Of a stretch of 24,574 nt of DNA, positions 7,370 through 15,062 are shown one piece after another (the first letter of the stretch is position 1; each line of letters begins with the position of its first letter). The translations under genes were made by a program, and so were the position numbers. This DNA is from Fidelibacterota bacterium (GTDB lineage: Bacteria > Marinisomatota > Marinisomatia > Marinisomatales > TCS55): contig SCKQ01000038.1 in the NCBI GenBank assembly GCA_004124535.1, positions 1 through 24,574 on the forward strand. Reading direction: 5' to 3'. Under the pieces are notes generated by a model. It saw nothing but the letters and a program-made list of their open reading frames with translations. It made no database searches and had not been told where the DNA came from.

Positions 7370-7399
7370 AAAGCCCCGCTAATGCGGGGTTTTTATTTT
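7370..7399 (+). terminator. Rho-independent terminator
   Basis: CCCCGC (7374-7379) and GCGGGG (7384-7389) form a stem with a TAAT loop, extended by flanking A/T pairs and followed by TTTTTATTTT. It ends the 6888-7349 transcript. Confidence 0.93.
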
Positions 7400-7470
7400 C
7401 TTTCCAGTATTATTTCTATGCCATGAGTATATTTGTTTTACTGCAAGAATGAAAAAATGAAGATATACAA

Positions 7471-7758
7471 ATGAAAAGACGCACATTTTTAAAATTTACC
7501 TCTGTTATTAGTGCAGTAGCATTTCTGCCAAAGTCCCGCTTAATAGGGCAGATGATTAGTGAAAAAAATCCGGTCAATACTCCAATTCCTTTATTGCCCA
7601 TGCAGGGCAGTCCTTATCGAAAGAATTGTGATTCTCTGGATAATTATAATGATGTTTCTTTTCAAACGATGATAACTGATATTATCCATTACCGAACTCC
7701 TGCAAAGTGTCGCGACAGCCTGATGCTGGGAATAAATCCCGAAGATGATATGAAATGA
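7471..7758 (+). CDS. Small Tat-signal protein coupled to tldD
   Basis: This 95-residue protein begins with a textbook twin-arginine signal, KRRTFLKF followed by a hydrophobic stretch (TSVISAVAFLP), so the precursor should be exported folded through the Tat system. The mature part (about 65-70 residues) has proline-rich 'NPVNTPIPLLPMQGSPY', two cysteines (in NCDSLD and AKCRDS) and no family I recognise. The stop overlaps the tldD start as ATGA (7755-7758), implying translational coupling. Two readings are possible: a substrate or partner of the TldD/TldE protease, or a detached Tat leader, since some TldD homologues in related bacteria carry Tat signals. The TldD frame looks complete without it. 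The Shine-Dalgarno sequence is weak. Confidence 0.65.
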   Translation: MKRRTFLKFTSVISAVAFLPKSRLIGQMISEKNPVNTPIPLLPMQGSPYRKNCDSLDNYNDVSFQTMITDIIHYRTPAKCRDSLMLGINPEDDMK

Positions 7759-9245
7759 AAGAGTTTTTAGATACAGCACTGAATACTGCTACAGCGAATG
7801 GCGCTGACTACGCAGACATTCGTATATCACGGCATAAGAACCAAAGTATCAGGACGCGTGAGAACCGCATTCAGGGCATTTCCAATAGTGAGAGCTATGG
7901 CTTTGGAGTTCGCGTACTCGTCGATGGAACCTGGGGGTTTGCTGCCAGTCATAGATTAACAAAAAATAACGTCGCCAACATCACGATGCGGGCAATGGAA
8001 ATAGCTCGGGCAAATAGGGTTGTACAACGCATTCCGATACATCTGGCTGAAGTGGAGAGCTATGAGGCTCAGTGGAATAGCCCCATTAAAAAAGATCCAT
8101 TCGAGGTGTCTATAAATGAAAAAATTGATCTGCTGTTAACTGTGAATGCGGAAGCATTAAAGATCAAGGGAGCAAAATATTGTAGTTCTTCAATGCTGTT
8201 TATGAATGAGGAAAAACATTTTGCATCCACGGAAGGCAGTGTGATTCATCAAAATTTACATCGTGCCTTCCCGTCGTTTACCGTAACGGCCATTGATTCA
8301 GAAAGGGGTGAATTTGAAACACGGACTGTTGATGTATTACCCATGGGACTTGGATATGAGTATGTTGAACAGAGCAACCTGGTTGAGCAGGCACCGAAAA
8401 TGGCCGAAGAAGCTGTTCGAAAACTCACAGCCAAATCAGTAGAACCAGGCCCCAAGGATCTTATTCTGCACCCCAGCCATTTGTGGCTTACGATACACGA
8501 GTCAGTCGGGCATCCCACTGAGCTTGATCGGGCGCTGGGTTACGAAGCAAACTATGCCGGAACCAGTTTTTTAACCGTAGATAAAATGGGAAAACTCAAA
8601 TTTGGTTCAGATATAGTGAATTTTATTGCGGATAAGACGATCACAGGTGGATTAGCAACATGCGGATACGATGATGATGGAGTGAAAACCACCGAGTGGC
8701 ATCTGGTAAAAGATGGTATTTTCATTGATTATCAGACGACCAGGGACCAGGTACACTGGGAGAAGTATCAAGCTGCCAGAAAATCTGCCGGGCTCCCGGA
8801 AGTCAATCGCTCTTATGGCTGCAGTTATGGGGACAGCTGGAGTTCAATTCCTTTTCAGCGCATGCCCAATATTCATTTAGAACCGGGAAAAGATACCCTT
8901 ACGCTCGATGATCTTATTGCTGATACCAAAGATGGCATTTATATTGTGGGGGATGCCAGTTATTCCATTGATCAGCAACGCTACAACTTTCAGTTTAGCG
9001 GACAGGCCTTCTTTGAAATAAAAAATGGTAAAATTGTCGGCATGCTGAAAGATGTTGCCTACCAGGCGAACACCCAGGAATTTTGGAATTCCTGTGATGC
9101 TATATGTGATGAACGATCCTGGGAACTTGGGGGTACTTATTATGATGGTAAAGGTCAGCCGGGTCAGAGTAATGCAGTGAGTCACGGCTGTTCACCGGCC
9201 CGTTTCCGTAATGTAAATATTTTAAATACACAAAAGCAGATATGA
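7755..9245 (+). CDS. tldD: TldD family metalloprotease
   Basis: The protein has 496 residues, the usual TldD length. It opens with the family N-terminal domain (DTALNTATANGADYADIRIS, then RENRIQGIS). The zinc-binding HExxxH motif is present as HESVGH, residues 248-253, followed by PTELDRALGYEANYAGTSF. The C-terminal part has the conserved SHGCSPARF segment near residue 478. TldD forms a heterodimer with TldE/PmbA and cleaves unfolded peptides, as in microcin B17 maturation and CcdA antitoxin degradation in E. coli. Its partner lies immediately downstream with an ATGA overlap. There is no signal peptide, so it should be cytoplasmic. Confidence 0.93.
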   Translation: MKEFLDTALNTATANGADYADIRISRHKNQSIRTRENRIQGISNSESYGFGVRVLVDGTWGFAASHRLTKNNVANITMRAMEIARANRVVQRIPIHLAEVESYEAQWNSPIKKDPFEVSINEKIDLLLTVNAEALKIKGAKYCSSSMLFMNEEKHFASTEGSVIHQNLHRAFPSFTVTAIDSERGEFETRTVDVLPMGLGYEYVEQSNLVEQAPKMAEEAVRKLTAKSVEPGPKDLILHPSHLWLTIHESVGHPTELDRALGYEANYAGTSFLTVDKMGKLKFGSDIVNFIADKTITGGLATCGYDDDGVKTTEWHLVKDGIFIDYQTTRDQVHWEKYQAARKSAGLPEVNRSYGCSYGDSWSSIPFQRMPNIHLEPGKDTLTLDDLIADTKDGIYIVGDASYSIDQQRYNFQFSGQAFFEIKNGKIVGMLKDVAYQANTQEFWNSCDAICDERSWELGGTYYDGKGQPGQSNAVSHGCSPARFRNVNILNTQKQI

Positions 9246-10555
9246 TACTGAGCGAATCTGAATCCAGAAGAATTATAGAACGGACGCTGTCATTTTCATC
9301 TGCCGATGAAATTCGTGTCAACTTATCTGGGGGCCGCTCTGGCAATACACGTTTTGCCCTGAATTCAATAACCACCAGTGGCGATGAAGATACTCTCAAT
9401 GTCCGGGTGTTAGCTTATTTTGGCAAACAGCACGCTACCGCCAGTGGAACGGAGTTTACAGATGATGCTCTCCAGAAAATTGTGCATACCGCTGAGGAAG
9501 CAGCCCTTTTTGCACCAGAAGATCCTGAATATGTGCCCGAACTCCAGCCTCAGGTCTATCTGCCTATTACACCTTATTTCAGCAGCACCGCTGCAGCTAC
9601 TCCAGAGTTACGGGCTAAAGGTGTGCAATCATCCATCGAACCCTCTATTAATAAAGATCTTATCAGCGCAGGTTTTTTTAGTAACAGACATGGATTTTCT
9701 GCTGTAGGCAACAATCACAATCTTTTTGGCTATTACCAGAGTACGAATGCATCGTTCAGTGTTACTACACGAACTCAGGATGGATTAGGGTCAGGCTGGG
9801 GTAGTGACAGTGCGCGAAATATTGATCTGGTTGATTACCAGGCAGCCAGCGTGCGCGCGCTTGAAAAAGCTGAAGCCTCCAGCAGCAGTAAAACACTTGA
9901 GCCGGGCACCTATCCCGTAATACTGGAACCCCAGGCTGTTTCAGATTTTATGCGCTTTGGGTCGTATGCTTTGAATGCCCGTACCGCTGATGAAGGCAGA
10001 AGTTTTTTTTCCAAAGCAGGGGGGGGAAATAAAACTGGTGAAAAAGTGGCAGGCGATAATGTTACCATGCGGAGCGACCCCACACACCCGGAATTGCTGG
10101 GTAGTCCTTTCGGGGGTGATGGTCAGCCGGCAAAGAAAAACATCTGGATCAAGAATGGTGTATTAACGCAACTATACTATGGCCGGTATTGGGCTAAAAA
10201 ACAGGGTAAAGAACCAACTGGTTATCCATCCAATATTATCATTGAAGGGGAACAGGGAACGCTGGATGAGCTGATCAGCAATACTGACCGTGCGGTACTG
10301 GTAACCCGTTTTTGGTATATTCGCTTTGTGGATCCACAAAGTCTTCTATTAACTGGTCTTACGAGAGATGGAACATTCTGGGTTGAAAATGGTCGTATCA
10401 AACATGCTATAAAAAACTTTCGTTTTAACGAAAGTCCAATGGCTGTTTTTAATAAAATTACGGGTATGTCAGAACCCGTTCGTGTAGGCGGTTCGATGGT
10501 ACCTGCCATTCGCGCTTCCGAATTCACTTTCTCCAGTTTATCTGACGCTGTGTAG
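9242..10555 (+). CDS. pmbA: TldE/PmbA family protein (TldD partner)
   Basis: The protein has 437 residues and the layout of the PmbA/TldE branch of the TldD fold, with an N-terminal 'SSADEIRVNLSGGRSGNTRFALN' domain, a middle beta-rich barrel and a C-terminal 'RVGGSMVPAIRASEFTFS' end. It lacks an HExxxH motif, as expected for the non-catalytic subunit of the TldD/TldE heterodimer. Its ATG overlaps the tldD stop as ATGA (9242-9245), which suits stoichiometric production. 'PEDPEYVPELQP' and 'NARTADEGRSFFSK' are typical of the family. It is probably cytoplasmic. A terminator closes the operon. Confidence 0.92.
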   Translation: MILSESESRRIIERTLSFSSADEIRVNLSGGRSGNTRFALNSITTSGDEDTLNVRVLAYFGKQHATASGTEFTDDALQKIVHTAEEAALFAPEDPEYVPELQPQVYLPITPYFSSTAAATPELRAKGVQSSIEPSINKDLISAGFFSNRHGFSAVGNNHNLFGYYQSTNASFSVTTRTQDGLGSGWGSDSARNIDLVDYQAASVRALEKAEASSSSKTLEPGTYPVILEPQAVSDFMRFGSYALNARTADEGRSFFSKAGGGNKTGEKVAGDNVTMRSDPTHPELLGSPFGGDGQPAKKNIWIKNGVLTQLYYGRYWAKKQGKEPTGYPSNIIIEGEQGTLDELISNTDRAVLVTRFWYIRFVDPQSLLLTGLTRDGTFWVENGRIKHAIKNFRFNESPMAVFNKITGMSEPVRVGGSMVPAIRASEFTFSSLSDAV

Positions 10556-10590
10556 CGCTTATTGGTTTAGATCAAATAATGAACAAGCAC

Positions 10591-10611
10591 CGCCCCTGCG
10601 GGGCTTTTCGT
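10591..10611 (+). terminator. Rho-independent terminator after tldD-pmbA
   Basis: GCCCC (10592-10596) pairs with GGGGC (10600-10604) across a three-base loop and is followed by TTTTCGTTT. The stem is short but GC-rich, and its position 36 bases after the pmbA stop fits. Confidence 0.85.
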
Positions 10612-10711
10612 TTGTGCAAGTAAGGGTAGAATAACACCATATTCATTTTTAGTTTTTCAAACATTTTTAATGTAATATGACCAGCAGTAGCGTGGATAAA
10701 TAAAATAAAAA

Positions 10712-11131
10712 ATGGGTCACTATAAAAAAATAATGGTTGCACTTATGGGCGATGGCAGCGAACAGCTTGTTATTGAGCATGCGGTTAATCTTTCAAATGA
10801 TTTAAAGGCTAAGCTGGTCGTAATACATGTGAATGATCCCCATGCTGGAAAAATGAGTATGATGATGGATAGTCCTAAAAAGGTAACGGCTGACATGATA
10901 CAGGATCAAATCAAAGAATATGGATATGAAAGTATATTAGGAAAAATTGAATTTATCATTGCAGAAGGTGAAAGGATTTCCAAGACTATAGAACAACACT
11001 GCAAAGATTTTGACTTATTAATTGTAGGGCATCGAAAAATGAGCGAGTTTAAAGCCAGTATTATGGATTCTGTAGATGAAGGAATTACAAATCTCGTGCC
11101 CTGCCCTGTAATAGTTGTGCAAAAAGACTAG
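10712..11131 (+). CDS. Universal stress protein (UspA) family
   Basis: This single Usp domain has 139 residues, with the first strand KKIMVALMGDGSEQLVIEHAVNLS and the closing CPVIVVQ strand. The ATP-binding signature normally reads G-x2-G-x9-G-(S/T). Here it reads GHRKMSEF (Gly106 onward) and ends IMDSV, so the second glycine and the last glycine are replaced. This is a UspA-like form unlikely to bind ATP in the usual way. The gene sits 37 bases upstream of an ArsB/NhaD-type transporter; transporters of this and other classes are often paired with Usp proteins, which may tune them. No Shine-Dalgarno sequence is visible before the ATG. Confidence 0.88.
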   Translation: MGHYKKIMVALMGDGSEQLVIEHAVNLSNDLKAKLVVIHVNDPHAGKMSMMMDSPKKVTADMIQDQIKEYGYESILGKIEFIIAEGERISKTIEQHCKDFDLLIVGHRKMSEFKASIMDSVDEGITNLVPCPVIVVQKD

Positions 11132-11168
11132 CGATCACATTTAACTCCTTAGCATAGCTTAGTCCAAT

Positions 11169-12479
11169 ATGGAACATTCCAGCGTTTTTTTACCTATCCT
11201 AGTATTTCTAGTTGTTTACGCAGCGATCACATTTGAGCTGGTAAATAAAGCTGCCGCTGCTCTGGCCGGAGTTGGAGTATTGGTCGTCTTACGCGTTACT
11301 ACGGAGCACCATGCGGTGGGGTATGTTGATTTTGAAACACTGATGCTGCTGACTGGAATGATGATCCTGGTTAGCCTGATAAAAAAATCCGGATTTTTCA
11401 CCATTGTTTCGGTAAAGATCGCTGAAATCACCAAAGGAAGCCCGGTAAAGATATTGGTATTATTTTCCGTTGTCACGGCACTGATGTCCGCCTTTCTTGA
11501 TAATGTCACCACCGTATTGATCATTATTCCTATTATTATTGAACTGACCCGGGGTATGGGACTTAATCCTAGAAATTATGTTTTAAGCCAGATATTTATC
11601 TCCAATATCGGCGGAACGGCAACACTGATCGGCGACCCGCCCAATGTGATCATTGGTTCAAAGGTCGGGCTGTCGTTTAATCAATTTATACTGAACCTTA
11701 CCCCAACGGTGATTCCAGTCTTCATCATTGTACTGGGTTATATCTGGTTTATTAATCGGGTTGAATTCAAGCCGATCAATACCAGCATGTCAAAATTAGT
11801 GTCCGTACAGCTCCTGCTGGAAAAGATCCGGTTTGAATTTGCCAATATTAAGATTGATAAGAACCTGATGATCAAAAGCTTGGTCTGCCTGTTTCTGGCT
11901 ATACTGCTTTTCATTACCCAAACTATCACCGGCCTGGCCCCGGGTGTGGTGGCTTTAGGCATGGCCATGGTACTGCTGATCATTTCCCGGGCTGACGTGG
12001 AGCATGTACTGGAAGAGGTGGAATGGAGCACACTGCTGTTTTTCACCGGCCTTTTTATCTTGGTTGGTGTCCTGGAAGAGTATGGGGTCATTGAATGGAT
12101 CGCCCATAACGTTTTCTTGAATGTCGGCAACAATCCGTATGTCATTGTATTAATGGTGCTCTGGGTATCCGGAATTATATCCGGCTTCCTGGATAATATC
12201 CCTTTTACGATCACCATGATTCCCATTATCCACCTGCTGCTGGAAAGCAATCCTATCCCCAACAACATCCTCTGGTGGGCCCTGGCCCTGGGAGCCTGTT
12301 TTGGCGGTAACATTACTATAATCGGCGCGTCGGCTAATATTGTATCAGTGGGTATCGCGAAAAAATACGGGGTGGAAATATCCTTCATTGACTTTATGAA
12401 AAAGGGCCTTATTGTTACCCTGATTTCACTGTTTGTTGCCTCAATTTACCTGGTCATATATCTGCGGCTGTCATTATGA
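11169..12479 (+). CDS. ArsB/NhaD-type ion transporter
   Basis: This polytopic inner-membrane protein has 436 residues and about ten to twelve hydrophobic segments. It shows the two-fold internal repeat of the ion transporter superfamily (PF03600 group): SAFLDNVTT (Asp111-Asn112) with NIGGTATLIGDPPN (from Asn146) in the first half, and SGFLDNIPF (Asp342-Asn343) with GGNITIIGASANI (from Gly379) in the second. These re-entrant-loop motifs match ArsB/NhaD and the OCA2/P-protein branch, whose members move Na+/H+, arsenite or anions; the substrate cannot be fixed here. No ars regulator or arsenate reductase is nearby, so arsenite export is not favoured. The stop overlaps the next start as ATGA (12476-12479). 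Confidence 0.88.
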   Translation: MEHSSVFLPILVFLVVYAAITFELVNKAAAALAGVGVLVVLRVTTEHHAVGYVDFETLMLLTGMMILVSLIKKSGFFTIVSVKIAEITKGSPVKILVLFSVVTALMSAFLDNVTTVLIIIPIIIELTRGMGLNPRNYVLSQIFISNIGGTATLIGDPPNVIIGSKVGLSFNQFILNLTPTVIPVFIIVLGYIWFINRVEFKPINTSMSKLVSVQLLLEKIRFEFANIKIDKNLMIKSLVCLFLAILLFITQTITGLAPGVVALGMAMVLLIISRADVEHVLEEVEWSTLLFFTGLFILVGVLEEYGVIEWIAHNVFLNVGNNPYVIVLMVLWVSGIISGFLDNIPFTITMIPIIHLLLESNPIPNNILWWALALGACFGGNITIIGASANIVSVGIAKKYGVEISFIDFMKKGLIVTLISLFVASIYLVIYLRLSL

Positions 12480-13372
12480 GTACGAAAGATCAAATGATCC
12501 TGGATAACCTGTTCAGGGAAATTGTCAAGTTTTATTCGTCATCCCATACCAGCCTGATAACGCTGCGGGCCATTATTGAAGCCATCAAAGATCTGGATTG
12601 CGAGGCAGATATGTTCGGCTCCCAGTTAAAAGAGGTCTGTGCCATAATTACCAATAGCCAGCCCCGGATGTATCCCATAGATAATCTGATTATTCTTTTT
12701 GAGCAGGAGCTTGAAAAACAGGAATATTTTAAAGATAAGAATATTGCCACCATGAAATCAGCATCGATTGAGATCATTGAAAAACTTATCAAGCGCCTGG
12801 AGTACGATATGAGTGAACTGTCCAAGCAGGGACTGAATCATATCGAAGACGGTGATTTTATTGTTCTCCATGCTGTTGAAGAGCCTGTGGAACTACTCAT
12901 GCCGGAAGCGAAAAAGATGGGAAAGGAATTTAAAGTACTGATCCTAAAGCAGGATGCGATCAAGACCATGCAGGTTATCAATATCATGGAAAAGAACAGT
13001 ATTAAATATACTGTCATCCCGGAGTGGGATCTCATTCACTTTTTTGATAAGGTCAACAAGCTATTCATTGGTGCCTATGCCATCACGTCAGATGGAAAAT
13101 TTGTAAGCGACAGCGGTACCTCCAATATTGTCAGTGAATGCCATATTCATAAATTACCGATATACCTTTTTTCACCTATTTTGGAGATTACTCCAACTTT
13201 TTCAAGACATCAGAATATTTACCTGAAGGAAGAATCAGAAAACGTTAGCGGATTAGATTATACACTCATTTCCCATTCCAGCGATATTGTATCATTGGAT
13301 TTAGTGGATCATATAATTACTGATCAGGGTGAGATCGAGCAGAATAAACTTGCTGAATTCTGCACCGTTTAA
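12476..13372 (+). CDS. eIF2B alpha/beta/delta-like protein
   Basis: The protein has 298 residues. An N-terminal helical region (about 1-115) precedes a Rossmann-like C-terminal domain of the eIF2B/MtnA superfamily (PF01008), seen in GAYAITSDGKFVSDSGTS (from Gly199), 'NIVSECHIHKLPIYLFSP' and 'LVDHIITDQG' near the end. Enzymatic members (methylthioribose-1-phosphate isomerase, ribose-1,5-bisphosphate isomerase) carry Asp in the GAD motif; here it is Tyr201, so isomerase activity looks unlikely. The protein may instead bind a sugar phosphate or nucleotide, or act as a regulatory subunit. It is translationally coupled to the transporter by ATGA and shares its transcript, which suggests a role with that transporter. 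A strong terminator follows. Confidence 0.8.
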   Translation: MSTKDQMILDNLFREIVKFYSSSHTSLITLRAIIEAIKDLDCEADMFGSQLKEVCAIITNSQPRMYPIDNLIILFEQELEKQEYFKDKNIATMKSASIEIIEKLIKRLEYDMSELSKQGLNHIEDGDFIVLHAVEEPVELLMPEAKKMGKEFKVLILKQDAIKTMQVINIMEKNSIKYTVIPEWDLIHFFDKVNKLFIGAYAITSDGKFVSDSGTSNIVSECHIHKLPIYLFSPILEITPTFSRHQNIYLKEESENVSGLDYTLISHSSDIVSLDLVDHIITDQGEIEQNKLAEFCTV

Positions 13373-13476
13373 ATTATCATTTGCCTATCCTGAAAATTTA
13401 AAATGTGACTCTGCCCACCTCTCAAACTCTTCTTTCCGTACGGATTTGAGTATACCCCAGCCTGAATAATGTAAAA

Positions 13477-13505
13477 TAAAGTCCTGCGTGAGCAGGACTT
13501 TTTTG
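13477..13505 (+). terminator. Rho-independent terminator
   Basis: AGTCCTGC (13480-13487) pairs perfectly with GCAGGACT (13492-13499) across a GTGA loop and is followed by TTTTTTG. It closes the USP-transporter-eIF2B-like unit, about 105 bases after the last stop. Confidence 0.95.
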
Positions 13506-13567
13506 TTTCTCCTGCACTGTTTCTCCAAAAAGGGCTAGATTCATGCACACATAAAAAGGATATGAAC

Positions 13568-13846
13568 ATGAAACTTTTTTTGATACACGCCGGCTTTTAC
13601 GATAAAAAAGTCTCTTCAGGTTTTTATGAATCCCATACCAACTATTTCGCGGCGGCCGTCGATGCAAAGGAAGCCAAGGCCAAGGCCAAAAAATTGCTTG
13701 AATTCCAAGATAAAAAAATGCACATCGACGGTATTATGGAACTAGATAAAGTGGATGGGTATAAGATCATTTTACAACCATCAGGAAATGGCGACGAAAC
13801 CGTAGAAAAGCAGTACAGTTATGACGACGTAAAAGAAATGACTTAA
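13568..13846 (+). CDS. DUF1543 domain protein, 92 aa
   Basis: Start choice: AAGGA at 13556-13560 is seven bases from the ATG at 13568 but only one base from an in-frame ATG at 13562, so 13568 is preferred (MKLFLIHAG). The sequence has the DUF1543 pattern: a first strand MKLFLIHAGFYD, 'ESHTNYFAAAVDAKEAKAKAKK' with the strand and helix of the core, then 'MHIDGIMELDKVDGYKIIL' with the conserved HIDxxMEvDxVDGY block. It is a small cytoplasmic protein of unknown function, and no partner is indicated. It stands alone after a terminator, 25 bases before the next gene. Confidence 0.85.
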   Translation: MKLFLIHAGFYDKKVSSGFYESHTNYFAAAVDAKEAKAKAKKLLEFQDKKMHIDGIMELDKVDGYKIILQPSGNGDETVEKQYSYDDVKEMT

Positions 13847-13871
13847 TAAATATGAAAAAATAATTCTCACA

Positions 13872-14855
13872 ATGATCAAAAAAACATTCGCTTTTATATT
13901 TTTATTTCATCTTTGCCTGGCTGATAATGGCGAACGCATCACGTTCACCAGTGCCAATCCCTTTTCCTTCTATCATGTCATAACAGATCTCGAAAACCAG
14001 GAACCCCAGAATGTATACGGCATCCTGCGCATGCCTGCTGGCGTGGGGCATAAAAATTTACCTCTGGTAATAGCTGTGGCTGGCAGCAAGGACTGGTCTG
14101 ATCACCACTTGGAATATTTAGCCATGTACAGAGACATGGGTATAGCCACATTCGAACTGCAAAGTTTTAACAGCCGGGGAGTGTCTTCCACCGTAGGGGA
14201 GCAGATCTCTGTTACAACGGCCATGATGATCCTGGATGCCTATCAGGCCTTGGATACATTGATTAAAGATCCCCGCATCGATCCCCAGCGCGTGGCCATC
14301 ACTGGTTGGAGCCTCGGTGGTTCTGTGTCATTGTTTTCTGCCTGGCTGCCCTTAAAAGATGCCATCGCTCCTGCAGGCAGTTTCTGCGCTCATTTACCCT
14401 TTTATCCGCCATGTTTCTTTGAACTCGAGATCATGGACTTTTCGGATGCTCCAATTCATATCCTCATTGGTGAACTTGATAATTGGGTCCCTGCCGCTGC
14501 TTGCGAAGATCTGGCAACCGATATGCAGGCGGTGGGTGTCAATATTGGCATTACTGTCTACCCCGATGCTCATCACAGCTTTGACCGCGACCAACAGTTA
14601 GTCATTGATAAAGATGGTTATGCATTGTTCGATTGCCATTTCCGCATGCGGGGCGATGGTGCAGTGCTCATGAACTTCCTGGATATTCCCATGATCACCC
14701 CCCTGCGGCAGAAGATTGCCCTGGCTTTTTGCGCCGATCGCGGCCCGACCTATGGGGGAAATCCGGAAGCAAGAAAAGCGTCATTTGAGTTTGCAAAAAC
14801 ATTTATGACAAAACATGTATTAGATTATGAAGAGCAAGCAAGGAATACAAAATGA
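13872..14855 (+). CDS. Secreted dienelactone hydrolase-like alpha/beta hydrolase
   Basis: The protein has 327 residues and an N-terminal signal peptide (IKKTFAFIFLFHLCLA). The alpha/beta-hydrolase core shows the oxyanion strand 'LPLVIAVAGSKDW', the nucleophile elbow GWSLGG with Ser147, an acid candidate Asp203 in 'IGELDNWVP', and His234/His235 in 'PDAHHSFDR'. This is the dienelactone hydrolase arrangement, which includes many esterases and acyl-peptide hydrolases, and secretion suggests a scavenging or envelope role. The substrate is unknown. The stop overlaps the start of a 39-residue lipoprotein as ATGA (14852-14855). Confidence 0.87.
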   Translation: MIKKTFAFIFLFHLCLADNGERITFTSANPFSFYHVITDLENQEPQNVYGILRMPAGVGHKNLPLVIAVAGSKDWSDHHLEYLAMYRDMGIATFELQSFNSRGVSSTVGEQISVTTAMMILDAYQALDTLIKDPRIDPQRVAITGWSLGGSVSLFSAWLPLKDAIAPAGSFCAHLPFYPPCFFELEIMDFSDAPIHILIGELDNWVPAAACEDLATDMQAVGVNIGITVYPDAHHSFDRDQQLVIDKDGYALFDCHFRMRGDGAVLMNFLDIPMITPLRQKIALAFCADRGPTYGGNPEARKASFEFAKTFMTKHVLDYEEQARNTK

Positions 14856-14971
14856 AATACAATGTTCATATGATCAGTATAAATTTACTATTTGGTCTGA
14901 CCGGATGTTCTAAACCGGTTGATCTGGATAAAACCAGTGCTGACGTCCAGGGTCAGGTGATTGAATATTAA
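14852..14971 (+). CDS. Very small putative lipoprotein, 39 aa
   Basis: From the ATG overlapping the hydrolase stop, the frame encodes a hydrophobic signal (MISINLLFGLTGC) with a canonical LTGC lipobox, Cys19. A mature tail of only 21 residues (CSKPVDLDKTSADVQGQVIEY) follows before TAA at 14969-14971. It has a good lipobox and ATGA coupling, so it may be a genuine lipopeptide or the stump of a longer lipoprotein. No homologous continuation is seen in the following 90 bases. Confidence 0.5.
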   Translation: MKYNVHMISINLLFGLTGCSKPVDLDKTSADVQGQVIEY

Positions 14972-14988
14972 AGAAAAAAGCAAAAAAT

Positions 14989-15012
14989 GAAAAAAGTAAG
15001 TAAACTTTTTTC
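14989..15012. repeat. Perfect 9-bp inverted repeat, possible weak terminator
   Basis: GAAAAAAGT and ACTTTTTTC flank a six-base loop, between the small lipoprotein gene and the next flavoprotein gene. The stem is almost all A/T with its U-run inside the stem, so any terminator function would be weak and could work in either direction. Confidence 0.35.
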
Positions 15013-15062
15013 TGTTAGTGCATCATCAAGAATGTTGCCAAAATAATTTTCGAGAGACTGTC

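Noticed and set aside
7428..7435. TATATTTG, matching the Bacteroidetes -7 promoter element
   Set aside because: No -33 TTG partner is found at the expected distance and the region is AT-rich, so the match is weak.
11130..11234. 13-base direct repeat (11130-11142 and 11222-11234)
   Set aside because: Several exact 13-base repeats are expected by chance in a window this size.
11738..12388. 216-residue minus-strand open frame inside the transporter gene
   Set aside because: It is antisense to a gene with clear family motifs; its composition is typical of a shadow frame of a hydrophobic protein.
11169..12479. Arsenite efflux pump (arsB) as a specific call
   Set aside because: The family motifs fit, but no arsR, arsC or arsA neighbour exists and the linked genes point elsewhere, so only the broader ArsB/NhaD family is supported.
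14987..15046. 19-codon frame starting MKKVSKLFSV
   Set aside because: It looks like the start of a signal peptide but stops at once, lies on the A/T inverted repeat and has no clear ribosome site.
15018..15062. GTG start adding 15 residues to the RetSat-like protein
   Set aside because: The added residues are not family-like and the ATG at 15063 sits at the normal N-terminus for the family.
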